64,000 nt of DNA from Phyto melanocephala. Its lineage: Eukaryota; Arthropoda; Insecta; Diptera; Rhinophoridae. This document shows positions 34,937-46,520 of the stretch, in pieces (within the stretch, counting starts at the first letter, position 1; each line of letters starts with the position of its first letter). The notes beneath the pieces were generated by a model. It was given only the letters and a program-made list of their open reading frames with translations, ran no database searches and was not told where the DNA came from. Position numbers and translations under genes: made by a program. The DNA is taken from assembly GCA_941918925.1 (NCBI GenBank), contig OW799233.1:171720235-171784234 (forward strand), in the 5' to 3' direction.

Positions 34937-35855
34937 AATAACACCAGTCTAGAGTATTAGTGACACATCAACACCACGCAAAATTCAGACCAGTGAAGCT
35001 GACAAACCGAAAACGACGACAGTGGTAGCGACAGTGATTTTGATTGATAGATAGACAGTTGCTGATACACTTCCAGCGGCTTGGATGCTACATGAGTATT
35101 AAGCTTCACTACCTTTATAGCCACCAAGACTATTTTCTTAAAAATCTCGGTGACCTAAGCAAGGAACAAGGAGAGCGCTTTCACCATGAAGGGTAGGTAT
35201 CAGGTATAATGGCTGATTATTGTTGGAGCATTCAAAATAGTACTTATATAACATCTTACTCTAAAAATCCAAAAAAAAATAATATTTTTTCTGAATGAAT
35301 ATATTTAAAAAATTTTTAAACTTAAACAATGTGCATTTGCAATAAAAAATCCTGTCACTTTATAACTCCAAAACTAGAGCTGCTACATGAAAACGGCATA
35401 TATTTTTGAAATCAGCGGGGAAAATATGTTTAGATTCATGTAAAAAATCTCATGCAACACACATGCTGTTTTCCACTGTTATTAATCTCTAAGAAAAGCT
35501 TGCAAAATTTTTGTTTTATATCCTGAAAATTTGCTTGATATATATATTTTATGGAAAATGTAATTTCATTTTTTTTAAATTTCTTTTTGGCAATTTTTAA
35601 AAAATTTCTAAATTAATAGAAATTTTCTACAAATATGGATTTATTTTAATATCTGCTAGTAATTCAAGATCTTAACAAAAATAACAAACACATATAAAGA
35701 AAAATTTGCTTAAATTTTTCTTTTTATCAATATTTATTAGGTTTTAAAATTATGCGCAAATTACTAAAGTTTAAAAATTTTTTTTTTTAATTGTTCATTA
35801 ATAACAAATTTCCACAAAATTTTTCATTAAACAAAAATTTATTTTTAAACTTAAA
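34937..35855. other. Non-coding stretch
   Basis: 34937-35200 has mixed composition; the rest is AT-rich. No supported feature. Confidence 0.45.
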
Positions 35856-35915
35856 CTGCCAAATTCATAAAATATATTTTGAGTTTATTAAAGGCTCATT
35901 TTAAAGGCTTTAGGA

Positions 35916-36609
35916 CAGTGCCATTCAACCTATGGTACGCGTACCACTTGGTGGTACGCAAAAAATTTCCAGGTGGTACGCGAAATCTTTTAAAATTTTA
36001 ACGATTTCTATTTCTAAAAATTGTGTTTAAAAGATAATGAATCATTAAGTGATATATCCTGTAATCCAACACAAAAAATAGCTTTCCAAAACACGAATCT
36101 TTTTTCATTTTGGATGAAACAGAAAACTGAATATGAATCGTTATATTTGTTGCCATTCACCTCCACATATTTATGTGAACAAGGATTTTCCTTAATGGTG
36201 ATAATTAAAAATAAATACCGAACAACGATGAACTTGGAGCCAAATATGAGATTAAAGCTAACAAAAATTGAACCAGACATAAAATCTCTAATATCAAAAA
36301 TGCAGTACCAACGATCTCATTGATTCGGATTTTTATAAAATTAATTGCAGATACATTTTTGTTTCGTTTTTTTTTACTTTGAATAGTTATATTGTAAAGT
36401 TTATTTTTTTAATTTTTTATAAAATTATTACATGTTCTTGTTATGTTTTTTGTTATTTTAATTTTTTTTAAATTTTATTGTTTTTTATTATTAATAAATA
36501 AAATGGATTAAAAATTTTAAAATTGTTTACATTATATTTTTTTTGGTGGTACGCGAATAGTTTGTCGTGAATTTAGTGGTACACGAGCCAAAAAGGTTGA
36601 ATAGCACTG
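35916..36609 (+). mobile_element. Deleted hAT-superfamily transposon with perfect 8-bp target duplication
   Basis: The left end CAGTGCCATTCAACCT and right end (inverse) CAGTGCTATTCAACCT match in 15 of 16 positions. The 694-bp element is flanked on both sides by CTTTAGGA (35908-35915 and 36610-36617). CAGTG termini and an 8-bp duplication are diagnostic of hAT transposons. GGTACGCG/CGTACC words repeat near both ends, likely transposase-binding sites. Only the last ~100 codons of the transposase remain. Confidence 0.9.
36018..36323 (+). pseudogene. hAT transposase C-terminal dimerisation domain
   Basis: Open from just after TAA (36015-36017) to the stop at 36321-36323. It carries NLFSFWMKQKTEYESL, LLPFTSTYLCEQGFS and YRTTMNLEPNMRLKL, then KIEPDIKSL. 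STYLCEQGFS followed by a K(N/T)KYR and 'LxxEPxxRLxLxKIxPxI' motif is the hATC dimerisation region of the Buster-like branch, also present in the domesticated SCAND3/FAM200-type proteins. The DDE catalytic core and zinc finger are deleted, so it is non-autonomous. Confidence 0.8.
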
Positions 36610-36631
36610 CTTTAGGATATTCACGGCAGAC

Positions 36632-37033
36632 TGGATGGCCTTGATTACGACCTTTTTAGACATGCCATCTAAGTTATCACTAGTTCAGGAAACTGAATTA
36701 CTTGTCGGCCTAAAAATAAATATCGGAAAAACAAAGACAATGAGAATAAATAAAAATAAGGAGCAAACATTAACCGTCTAGAACCAATGACTAGATCACA
36801 AGATTAATTCATTCTGTTATCTAGGAAGAATATTGGATAAAAATTGTGGTTCCAAAGCCATCATCTCCAGCCGCCCTAATAAATCGTCCAGAAGGGCGAA
36901 TGTAAAATCCATACTATTGTATGGATGCGAGACGTGTAATGCAGCACCGCATGACTTTCATTACATACAAGTCGTCATAAACAAATGCTTAAGAAAGATT
37001 CTTCATAAAGATTTTTTATTTGGTCTAGAATAA
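36632..37033 (+). pseudogene. RTE-like LINE fragment, RT palm to thumb
   Basis: Reads TTFLDMPSKLSLVQETELLV, GLKINIGKTKTMRIN, two stops, then NSFCYLGRILDKNCGSKAII and RANVKSILLYGCETC, VVINKCLRKIL. The order GLKIN-KTK, FCYLG, VKSxLLYGCET matches RTE-like reverse transcriptases. About 30 residues are missing between the SSR and RANVKS parts (internal deletion). It is related to, but not the same copy as, 3781-4454. Confidence 0.7.
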
Positions 37034-39896
37034 CTTCAAATTACAACCACTGGTCGAAAACTGTTCAACAACTGTGGAGCAATAAATTTTTTCCATTAAC
37101 CTTTCTTGTTAGTTTTTTTGAACAAAATAATTTTTTTTTTTAATCAAAACAACTTTTGAAATTTTGATTTTTCAAACTCATTTGAAACTAAAATTTTGAA
37201 GATAACAGATATTTTGTGTGTGTCGGATAATTTGGTTTTTGTTTTAAGAAAGGAAAACAAGGACAATATTAATAAGTTAATTTTAACTAACGTGCTTGGA
37301 GAATTTGGCTTAAGGGATATACTAAACTTTGTGTTGCTGGATTCGGGGAAAGGGAAACTAATTTTTTTTTGGTAAGAATTTAAATCTATTTTTAAAATTT
37401 ATTTCTGTTGATTTTTTTTTTGTTTTTGGTTTTTTTATGTTGACGTGTGTGCGTTTACTTAATTAGGTCCTGTGTTTCTAAAGAAGCACCAAGACCTGGA
37501 TTTAATTAAAATTTTGAGTTATAACTTCTGTTACCAAATAAAAAGGATTTTCTAAGAAAAAAAAAATAAAAGAATATATAAAAGTCGTACCATACATAAA
37601 CTTATCTTCGCAGTGATTTGCGAAAAAATAACGTCAAGAAAAAAATCAAAAAAAAAAAAATAAATTAAATTGTAAAAAGTCTGTCAAATGCTTAAGAAAA
37701 TTTTTGAAGACTTGTCCGTGGATATATTGTACTTTTTAAACTTAAATACTTACTATGATTAGTTGCAAATATTTTTACTTTTGCACAAGCTGTTTTATTT
37801 CTGTATTTCCTAAATATATGGATATTGTCACAAGATTATTATTTAATGTGTAAAATGTAAAAATATTTTACCATAAACTATAAAATGTATGCATTTTTTC
37901 ACTAATTAAAAAAAAAAATAATAAAAAAACAACAATAATAAAAAAGTACACATTATGCAGCAGTGTGTACAAATCAAATGAAAAGCAAATTTCGTAAGCA
38001 AATTACGATCAGATTCGCTGTTTGCTTAAGCAAATGACACTTTACGAAACTTGACGAAAAGCTTCTTAAGTATAATATAGTTGCATACATTTAATTAGTA
38101 TATGTATCCGCACATTTGCTTAAGCCAGCAAAAGCATAATATAGTTAGGCCTTTTATTGCAAAAGTGGTGACAATACCTATATTGCGATGATTTTGGTAT
38201 ATCATTAAAAAAGAACTATTACTCGTTTTCTATAACCAAATATTGTTAAAGAGAATGTAGTATGACCATAGTGATCATTTCGCAACTATAGATTTTACAT
38301 TGCTTGCACTGCTTTACGTTTTTCAGCAAACGGTAAATGAAAAGTATCTTTAAATCGCTGGTACTATAAGTTGCAAAACAGAAGCTCACGAAGTGGATCA
38401 TACTACCCTTTTTACAGGCGAACTTACAAGCTGGTAAGCACTAAGTTCACGCTTTTTAGTAATGAAGTTTTTTGGTGCGATATTACAAACATAAATAAAC
38501 GTTTGGGTTTAGAAAAATATCAACAGCCGAAATAGCAAAAAAATATTGTTTTTATTAAAAATTTTCTAATCTAATTTTTATTATTTTCTAATTCTAATTT
38601 TTTTTAAATTTAGAAAATTTTTCTTAAATTCTATTGACTGCATAAAAATTTGCGAAAGTTCATTCGTTTAATCTGCTTAGTGCCTCTTATTCCACATAAA
38701 CCTTGAATTTGTTTTAAATTTTTTTCTATATTTTTGCCATCATTTTTAAAATTTGATTACGGAATTGCAGTTTTTTTCTTTTAATACCGTTGCTTAATGC
38801 AAACAATTGAAGGATTTCTGGCAGTAGTATTTTCAACGAATGCCCCTTTATTTAATTTGAGGATTTCTTTTAATTTCGTAACAAAAATTGCTGCTTAACA
38901 AAATTTGAAAGTTTTTAAAATCTAATATTAAAAACAGAAAAATATTTAAAAATTAACAATTTTTTAAGAAATATTCCTAAAATTTCCCATTAAATTTTTT
39001 TTTTATATTTATGGTATACATTTTCTTTTAATTTGTTTAATAATAATTTTCTTATAATTAATGTTTCATGAGAAATTTTGTGTTTAATTTTTTTTATGTT
39101 GAATAGCCCTAATTGCATATAATAAACTTTTATTGATTCCACTTATAATTATCCTTAGTATTATTTTGTTTCTTTTGCAATAATTTATTCAACAATAGGA
39201 AGAAATGCTACAAATCACTGATAAAATTTACTCGCTTTCTTTGTTTTGTGTTGTATTGTAACCTTCGCACTCTCGTTAATTCGAACAAAATTAATTAAGA
39301 TTTTGCGCATGTTAAGTGTTTTATTTCAGAAATCAATTAAGTAGCAAATATGTTTTTATTGCTCGTTTTTATATTGTTTAAATACACTTCTTCACATGGA
39401 GATGATTGTATAATGATTTTTGCTTTAGGACATTGAAAAAGAAATTAGTGAGGGTATTCAGGGGTATGATAATAATAGAATAATTACACAAGTATAAATA
39501 CATTAAAGTCTAAGTAAAAAAAATTATTGTGCTTAACATATTGCAAAAAAATTAAAAAGCAGCTTTTATTATCCTAAAAAAAGAAATTATTAATTACTGA
39601 AATACGAGTAATATTTTTGCTTTTAATGAAATGCCTTATTTTATTTAAATTTTTATTTTTGTTTTATATTGATAAAATGACATTTTATGAAAACAATGGA
39701 ATTATGAAATTATTATTTAAAACTATTTAAACATTTTTGCTAATATATTTTTCGTGCTGTACTTTTATATCTTTTCATAATTTACTGGGAATCTTTTTGT
39801 ATGATGTTTGATAAATACCATTGTTGGAAATAATTTTAAACTACTGCAATAAAGGTAAGTTACAAAATAAAAGTATCTATCTATATCTATCTTCTA
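37034..39896. other. Long AT-rich non-coding stretch
   Basis: No supported gene. At 37985-38130 the words CGTAAGCAAATTACG, GCTTAAGCAAATGACAC and ACATTTGCTTAAGCCAGC form a cluster of direct and inverted AAGCAAAT repeats. This may be an eroded foldback element sharing the CTTCTTAAG word with repeat R1. Confidence 0.45.
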
Positions 39897-39916
39897 TCTA
39901 TATATATAAAAGTGAA

Positions 39917-39922
<6 letters not shown>

Positions 39923-39950
<28 letters not shown>
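39923..39950. repeat. (GT)n microsatellite
   Basis: About 14 uninterrupted GT units inside the 5' part of the Helitron. Confidence 0.9.
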
Positions 39951-39953
<3 letters not shown>

Positions 39954-40039
39954 GCTATAGACTCTGAAACTGTAAAACCGATCGGGCTCAAACTTTGGTA
40001 AGTTGTTGTACACATACCGGGGAGTGTTTGTGGATGAAA

Positions 40040-40570
40040 AAAAGTGGGCGGGGCCACGCCCATAAAAAATTTGTTATCAGTTTTAGCTACTTGCACTTGA
40101 CCGATTTTTCTGAAACTTTGCACACATATCGAGCTGTCATGACTTAATAATTTCGTGATAAGAAAAGTGGGCGGGGCCACGCCCCTAAAAAAGTTTTAAT
40201 TTTGAGGTACTTTCACTGGACCGATTTTTCTGAAACTTTGCACACATATTAAGCTGTTGCGACTTTATAATTTTGTGATTAAAAAAGTGGGCGGGGCCAC
40301 GCACATAAAAAAGGCTATAATTTTGAGGTACTTGCACCAGACTGATTTTTCTGAAACTTTGTACACATATTGAGCTGTCATGACTAAATAATTTCGTGAT
40401 TAGAAAAGTGGGCAGTGCCACGCCCATAAAAAAAAGGTATCATTTTGAAGTACTTGCACTGGACCGATTATTCTGAAACTTTGCACACATATTGAGCTGT
40501 TATGACTTTACAATTTCGTGACTAGAAAAGTGGGCAATGCCACGCCCATAAAAAAATTATAATTTTTAGG
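40040..40570 (+). repeat. Five tandem units of about 120 bp inside the Helitron
   Basis: GTGGGCGGGGCCACGCCC, or a one- to three-base variant, recurs at about 40044, 40166, 40286, 40407 and 40528. Each is followed by CATAAAAAA and then by GGTACTTGCACTGGACCGAT and CTGAAACTTTGCACACATAT. The period is 120-122 bp. Short ORFs on the minus strand (39887-40427) are translations of this array. Confidence 0.85.
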
Positions 40571-40772
40571 TTTTTTCACTTGATATTAAATTAAAGTTCA
40601 GAATGCATTTCGATTCATTAAGGGGCGTAGCAACGCGCGCCGGGTTTGGCTAGTTAAATATAAAATAAGACATATTTTTGCCCAATAATTTTACAAATTA
40701 AAATTTTGCAACCAAATGGAATCGATTTATTTCAATTTTGTCTACCTTCTACATCCATCACGGTAAGTATAA

Positions 40773-41546
40773 TTCCATGTGAAATTTCTACAACATTCAT
40801 TTCCAAACCCATAAAGTATATATTTTCTGAAAGCCTATGATCAGGAGAGTCGATTGAGTTACATCGGTTTCTGTGTGTTGTAATGTTGAAATCATTCGTT
40901 TAAGGCCCCATGCCAAAACCCGAGTGTGGCATCAAAAAATTAGGATATGGGTACTTAAAATCAATATATTTAATCACCTGATAACTTTCTGAGATTTGAT
41001 TTAATGAACACGACTGCCTCTTTTTCTTTCTTTTTTTACCACAAAAATAAAATTTTTCAACTCTAGAATACATGCTTGTTAATACTTATATATCTCCGAA
41101 GATATTCGTTAAAATTTTTTTAATAAAACTGTCACTTGCAAGCAAAGTTGTAGGCGAAAATGGTTTTTGAAAAGTAATTTTTTTATCTAATTTTTGAAGT
41201 TCCTAAACAATTTTTGGACCCTTTAAAGGCACCAAATTATAAGTCGTGGTCTTAAAAATTATTTTTGAGAAAATCTAACTAACCGGCTTAAAAGGAACTG
41301 AGATATAATGTACCAAAATATAACTGCGTCTGTGATTTTCCTAAAATCTACAATGGAGGATCTAATTTGGGTATCAAATAATAGGGCTTGACTATTCAAC
41401 TAGTCAACTATTTTAAATTTCAAAATAAAAGATGGCATCGGAATTAATTAAGGAAATGGGGTAAAACTATAAATATAAACATATATACATGAAGGATAAG
41501 CTACAATATGGTTATTATACCTATATCCATGATGGTGAAGGGTGAA
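40773..41546 (+). mobile_element. Old Helentron-like copy, subfamily 2
   Basis: Has ATTCCATGTGAAATTTCTAC, CCCATAAAGTATATATTTTC, GAGTCGATTGAG and TGTTGAAATCAT in the family order. It then diverges into a body (CTAGAATACATGCTTG ... CTCCGAAG ... GTCACTTGCAAGCAAAG) without the tRNA-like segment, ending near ATGATGGTGAAGGGTG. The same body type is seen at 56555-57120. Confidence 0.5.
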
Positions 41547-41860
41547 TGAGAATATATCACTCTAACTTATTTTCTGTTAAATTAATTGTTTTATTTTGTA
41601 TAAAATGCATAGTTTTGCATATCTCATATTCATTGTCCATATACATATTCTACGTATTAAGCAATTTTTGTTGCTTGTAATTTTTTTTTTAATTTTATTT
41701 AAATTATCTAATATTAATAATAAAATAATGTACAGCACCAAAACTTTACGAAATAAAATTGCTCGTGTAAGCATGTTATAGATAGTTACACTATAAGGAT
41801 ATACTGATTAGTAAAGTGTAATAATTACACCTTTTGGCACTACTCTTTAGTAAAGTGTGG

Positions 41861-42591
41861 AAAAAAGAAAAAGCATGGTTACGACATGATCACGACGGTC
41901 ATATTATTTTTTCTAAAACAATATTTGGTTGTCGAAAACAAGTAATAGTTATTTTTGTTTCATTTCATCATATATTTTGTCACGATAGTCAAGCATTTTT
42001 TTGAATTGTATCATTTAATGTTAACTTTTCGGAAAATTTTCAAAATGGTTCTCATTTAAAAATAGTACGACTTAAAAAATAAATTCGACAAGAATAACAT
42101 TTTATTCAAAAGCATTAAAAATTACAAATAATCATTAAATAATGGGTGAGACAACGGAATGTTTACAAATTAATCAAGCAATGATTTTTTATAACAATAT
42201 TTTGATTTCAACTGTTCTTCTTCTTGCTGAATAAATTTTTATTATTTGAAAAGCTTGAGATGTCAAAAAATGAACAGAAATTTTGATAAATTAGAGAAAA
42301 TTTACAAATAAACAAGAAAATGTAAAAAAATATTGGTAAAAAAAATTGCAATTAAATTAGTAAGTACAATAAATATGTGTGTGTTACAGCAAAAGACAAT
42401 AATTTGCCGTAAAAAGCAAAGATTGTCGATTTCAATTGTAGTCATATATATGATTATTGAATGATACTTTAATTAAACATAGTAATGATAACTGGTAACC
42501 ATGATATGTTTTAACCATAATCATACAATTCAATTATAGTATGTTGCTCTTCGATTATGGTTACCACAACCATATTTTTTCTTTGCGTGTA
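41861..42591 (+). mobile_element. MITE family M3, copy A
   Basis: About 730 bp, closely matching 57661-58394 throughout (for example CATGGTTACGACATGATCAC, GACGGTCATATTATTTTTTC, TTCTTCTTCTTGCTGAATAA). The right end TTTTTTCTTTGCGTGTA is the inverse of the left end seen in copy B; the left end of this copy has decayed (GTGTGGAAAAAAGAAAAAGC). No transposase ORF. Confidence 0.75.
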
Positions 42592-42801
42592 AGAGGACGA
42601 ACCAAAGTCTTCCATACAATCAGCCACTACATTCCGAATCCATATTAGCTAACCTACCTAGCTTAATACAAGCAAAACATAAAACAAGCAAGAGGGCGTT
42701 CACACGATGATTAAGCATAATGCTTTACCACCACGACTTTATTTATTATGTTGATGATAGTTGCAAATTATCCAGCAATGTTTTCTGTTCAAAATGTTTT
42801 T

Positions 42802-43587
42802 TATACCCTTCACACAGTGAAAAAGGGTATATATAGGTTTGTCATTCCGTGTGAAATTTCTACAATTTTCATTTCCGACCCCATAAAGTATGTATTTTCT
42901 GAAAGCTTATGAATAGGGGAGTCGATTAAGCTCTGTCAGTCTGTCCGTGTGTATGTTGAAATCAACTTTTTGAAGCCCCCCGACATAGGTTGGACCCGGG
43001 TAAGGTATTAGAATATCAGAAATATTCGGGAGTAGATCGGTATTGAAAATCAGAAACATCGGTACATAAACAACTGAGATATGGGCAAAAACCCACGACC
43101 ACCTCAATTTTTTTTCACAAAAACAACATTACAACAACAACATACATACATACAAACGTGTATACTGGTTAGCGAAAACGTGGCATCGATTCCCAGCTGA
43201 GCCAAAAAAAATTTTTTTTTATTTTTTTTTTTATTTTTTTTTTTTTTTTTAATTTAATATATTATTTATATTTTTATTATTATTTTTTTTAATGTTTTTT
43301 TTTTATTTTTTTTTTGTTTTATATATATTATATAAATAATAATTTTTTTTTAAATTTTTTTTTAATATTTTTTTTTTAAATTTTTAAAAAAATTTTTTTT
43401 TTTTTTTTAACATACATACGTGAATTTATAATTTTACAATAGGACGTTTTTATATATGTATGTTTTTATATGTATGTACGTATTTCATATGGGATGAATG
43501 GTGACACAAGCCACTGTTATTGCATGACTACACGTTGTGAAGGGTATATAAGATTCGGCACGGCCGAATATAGCGCTCTTACTTGTT
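42802..43587 (+). mobile_element. Helentron-like repeat, copy 4
   Basis: Complete: TATACCCTTCACACAGTG, GGTTTGTCATTCCGTGTG, CCCCATAAAGTATGTATTTT, GTCTGTCCGTGTGTATG, tRNA-like segment (about 43165-43204), roughly 200 bp of A/T homopolymers, TGTGAAGGGTATA, hairpin end CGGCACGGCCGAATATAGCG and ACTTGTT. It is inserted between T-rich flanks. The ORF 42907-43107 is a frame of the repeat. Confidence 0.85.
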
Positions 43588-44878
43588 TTTATTGTTTCTG
43601 TACTTATTTGAATTCTTGTTCTTTTATTTTATTTCATTTTATTTGATTTTATTCGCAAGTCTATTATTAGCGGCACGCCAGCCAAAGCGATATCTAGTGA
43701 CTTCCACGGGGATTCCAAATAAAACCAATAAGTTTTAAAAAATACTTGATTTATTAAACTAATATGTTAACGGCAAATTTATTATAATTACTTTTGTTAT
43801 GAGAACCACTAGATCTTTTTATACTAATTGGTAAGTTTCCGAGCCAATCCCTAAGCCTTCTTTTCACTAATAAAGCAATGGAATTCAAAATGGTGAATGC
43901 TTAAAACATGGCTATTCAGGCCGTTTTTCTCGCTTAGTTTATCAATGCTACATTTTGAATAAATGGTTAATACTTAGAACTACAATACTAATAAACAATT
44001 AGAAGTATAATATAATAATAATAAAGATAAAAATCATGTAGATTTTTGACTGTTAATTTTGGTTCTTGAACAATATGATTTGTGGGTTGATGTAAATAAG
44101 CGTTGTCTGGCCGATAAGAAAACTTTTTCATTTTCAAATGGTTAAGAGGAAAATAAGAAATATTCTTTCAATTTTTTTATAAAATTATGTAATAAATTGC
44201 TATGACTAGCCCATACCGCTTAAAAAAATAAAAGCTTTTATATATTAAAATCTTTCAATCAATTAATTTTCTCCCTCCCTGTTAATACATTTAACATTTT
44301 AATGACTTTCACATTCTTGTTTTTTTTTTCTTTCTGTTTTTACTTAAATGTCCATAAATACATTTTTTATTAATTATTCAAAATCTTTACAAATTAATGC
44401 TTTTAACTTTAATTAGCTTTGTTTATGGGCTTCAACTAAATTTTTAATATGAAGAATAAAATCAATCTGCAAGTCTTAATGCTACATGTTTTTCTAATTA
44501 ATTGTGTTTCTTTAACGATAAAAATTTTTCATGTTTTTCTATAAAAATTTTTTACAAAACACTCACACATAATTTTTTTTTTTTACAATATAAAATCTAT
44601 TTTTGATTGTACAGTATTTTTGTGAAATAGTAAAAATACTGTATTACTTAAAATATTTTCGTTTCTCTTTTCCCATATGTTGCAACCACACAAAATTGGG
44701 GTGAATAACATTTACACTGTCACACACAAGTATGTGATGTCAGGGAAACAACAACATCTAGCGATTCTCAACGTAGGATCTAATTTGTAAATGATGTTAA
44801 AATTTTTTATAAACTGAATTGTTTAGAAAATTCAAAGATTTGTTTTAGAGTTTTTTTTTTAAATCTATTTAGGTCTTA
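43588..44878. other. Non-coding stretch
   Basis: AT-rich, no supported gene. It ends in a pyrimidine-rich tract and CTATTTAG, an acceptor-like site before the ATG at 44879. Confidence 0.5.
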
Positions 44879-45203
44879 ATGAATTTTTCAATAAAGCCTG
44901 TATTTGCAGAAAAATTGAATTCTGTAAATTTAGAAAGTGACTCGGATATTTCAGACCTAGAAATTGATTTTCCTCCGGAAAAGAACAAAATAAGTGATTT
45001 TGAAACAGAAAATGAACCAGACGTGGATAAAACCTGCTTTTGTCCCCTTTGAATTGCTTAAATACAAAATGGTGTGGAGTTCTACTTCCACCACTTTCGA
45101 ATCGCCAAAGAGGATATTTTATAAGCACAACCTGGTCCAAAAAGGCCTGCATAAAGTCATTACTTTTTTATTAAAAAAACTAAAAAAAGCTTTAAAGTTT
45201 TAA
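44879..45203 (+). pseudogene. Possible piggyBac-like N-terminal fragment (third lineage)
   Basis: From ATG 44879: MNFSIKPVFAEKLNSVNLES, then DSDISDLEIDFPPEK and NEPDVDKTCFCPL to TGA at 45050. This is an acidic, Ser/Asp-rich opening. A frameshift near 45040 leads into FELLKYKMVWSSTSTTFESP and KRIFYKHNLVQKG, ending 45203. An acidic N-terminus followed by a K-M-x-W-S motif and an R/N-containing basic stretch is what precedes the piggyBac catalytic domain, and it parallels KNKMQWSASP at 12826-13057. There is no core domain and no TTAA end was found, so this is tentative. Confidence 0.4.
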
Positions 45204-46073
45204 GTTCTTGTGACTTTTTACTCAATTAAGCTATACGCTTGTCTCTGGACAAAATTCTCACAACCAGATCATTTGGTCAGTAAAAAAAAATCCTGTGAAA
45301 TTTAAATTTTTTTTAAATTGTATTAATTGATTTCAAGATTTAATTAAATTTTTTTATTACAATGCAATTGCAAATTTTATATTAATTTTATGAAACGAGC
45401 ACCATGTGCATTGGGAACAGTATGGGCCACTAAACATGTCACAGTTCTTGATTAACGTAAATGAACATTGTTAAGGTTCTTGGATTATCTATGCCTTATC
45501 CTTCGGCTTTCACTACGGGGCTAGCAAAAGAATCGGTTGTGTGCTCCGAAATAAGGTGAACATTTCAGGAATAAACTACTTCTGGCAACAGCAACTTGAA
45601 ACATATGGCTGCCCGAAATAACAGGTCTACCACATCTACAAGCATCTTTCAATAAACCTATTAAGTCGAGAATAGCAGCCCCAGAAACATCATTCTAACC
45701 AAGGTTGAGCACTAGCCAATAAACCATCTCAATGTCTGTTTGCTCGTTTAGGAGCAACAACAGCCACCATGTGCTTTTCAATGGGACCTTAACAATAACC
45801 GGCTTTAACAAGTTCTGGGGTCGTACTATTTCTGGTGGCTCTGAGCATACTCTGAAACCAGTGTCTTAGCTCTAACAAATTTTGGCTACAAGAAACCAGA
45901 AACGTTGTTCTTACCTTTCTAAACAATACTGACAATACGATCTATCCTGACACTAGCCAAAGAGTCATGCCCCTGGGGGAGTCTAATAGATGGGAAATTT
46001 CGTTGGGAGTTAAACCCGCAATCCTCACACAAACAGAGTACGGTCTACATGCAGAAAACAATAAAATTATTTG
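45204..46073. other. GC-richer stretch of unknown nature
   Basis: From about 45390 the composition is clearly less AT-rich than the surroundings and all frames are broken. It may be the body or LTR of a decayed retroelement, but I recognise no motif. Confidence 0.4.
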
Positions 46074-46520
46074 CCAATTGAATAGTTCCGTTCTTGCAAC
46101 CGAACTTTTATTTGGTGCAGCCTGAAAACAGAACTTCCCATTTATTGCCAATTGAATGGTTCAGTTCCTGCAACCGAACCTTTCATTTGTTACTTTAAAA
46201 TTTCTTTTGCAAGAATCATAATTTACTAATGCTGACTACATATTTATATTCCGAAACGAAATTCTGTAGATATAACCGTAAAATTCTACTATCACAACTA
46301 AACTATGGGATTGGTAACAATTGCGGTACACACAACCGATACTGTTTTCTCTGTGTGGTTGTAAGATTTCTGATAAAACAATCACAATTTCTTGGTGCTG
46401 ACTTTGTATGTATATATTTTATACATTCTCTATCACAACTAAACTATGCAATTGGCGGCAATTCTAGTACTCATAACCGATTCTGGTTTTTCCTGTGTAG
46501 TATGGGTGGAAAATTTTCAT
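46074..46520. repeat. Two sets of direct repeats
   Basis: Set 1: TTGCCAATTGAATRGTTC then CTTGCAACCGAAC or CCTGCAACCGAAC, at about 46074 and 46144. Set 2: CTATCACAACTAAACTATG then GGCAATT or AACAATTGC, then ACAACCGAT or ATAACCGATTCTG, at about 46287 and 46431. Both sets end in similar CAACCGA words. This may be LTR-internal duplication or a satellite remnant. Confidence 0.6.

Larger units (their letters stand above)
35856..36629. mobile_element. MITE family M2 copy interrupted by a hAT element
   Basis: CTGCCAAATTCATAAAATAT at 35856 and TATTCACGGCAG ending at 36629 are the two ends of the foldback family seen intact at 49685-49799 (TGCCGTATTCATAAAA...ATGAATACGGCA). The hAT element at 35916-36609 splits it, so the MITE is the older of the two. 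The MITE in turn ends beside an RTE-like fragment. Confidence 0.6.
39897..40653 (+). mobile_element. Non-autonomous Helitron with internal tandem repeats
   Basis: Begins TCTATATATATAAAAGTG, in keeping with the 5' TC of Helitrons. It ends GCAACGCGCGCCGGGTTTGG then CTAG, in keeping with a GC-rich 3' hairpin just before CTRR; the next base is T, as for insertion between A and T. The 5' part has a (GT)n tract and GAAACTCTGTGTG, which I recall from insect Helitrons. No Rep/helicase ORF is present. Confidence 0.7.

Noticed and set aside
39887..40427. ORFs containing repeated 'THFF...SFRKI' translations as a repeat protein
   Set aside because: They are translations of the 120-bp tandem units of a Helitron; the repetition is at the DNA level and frames shift between units.
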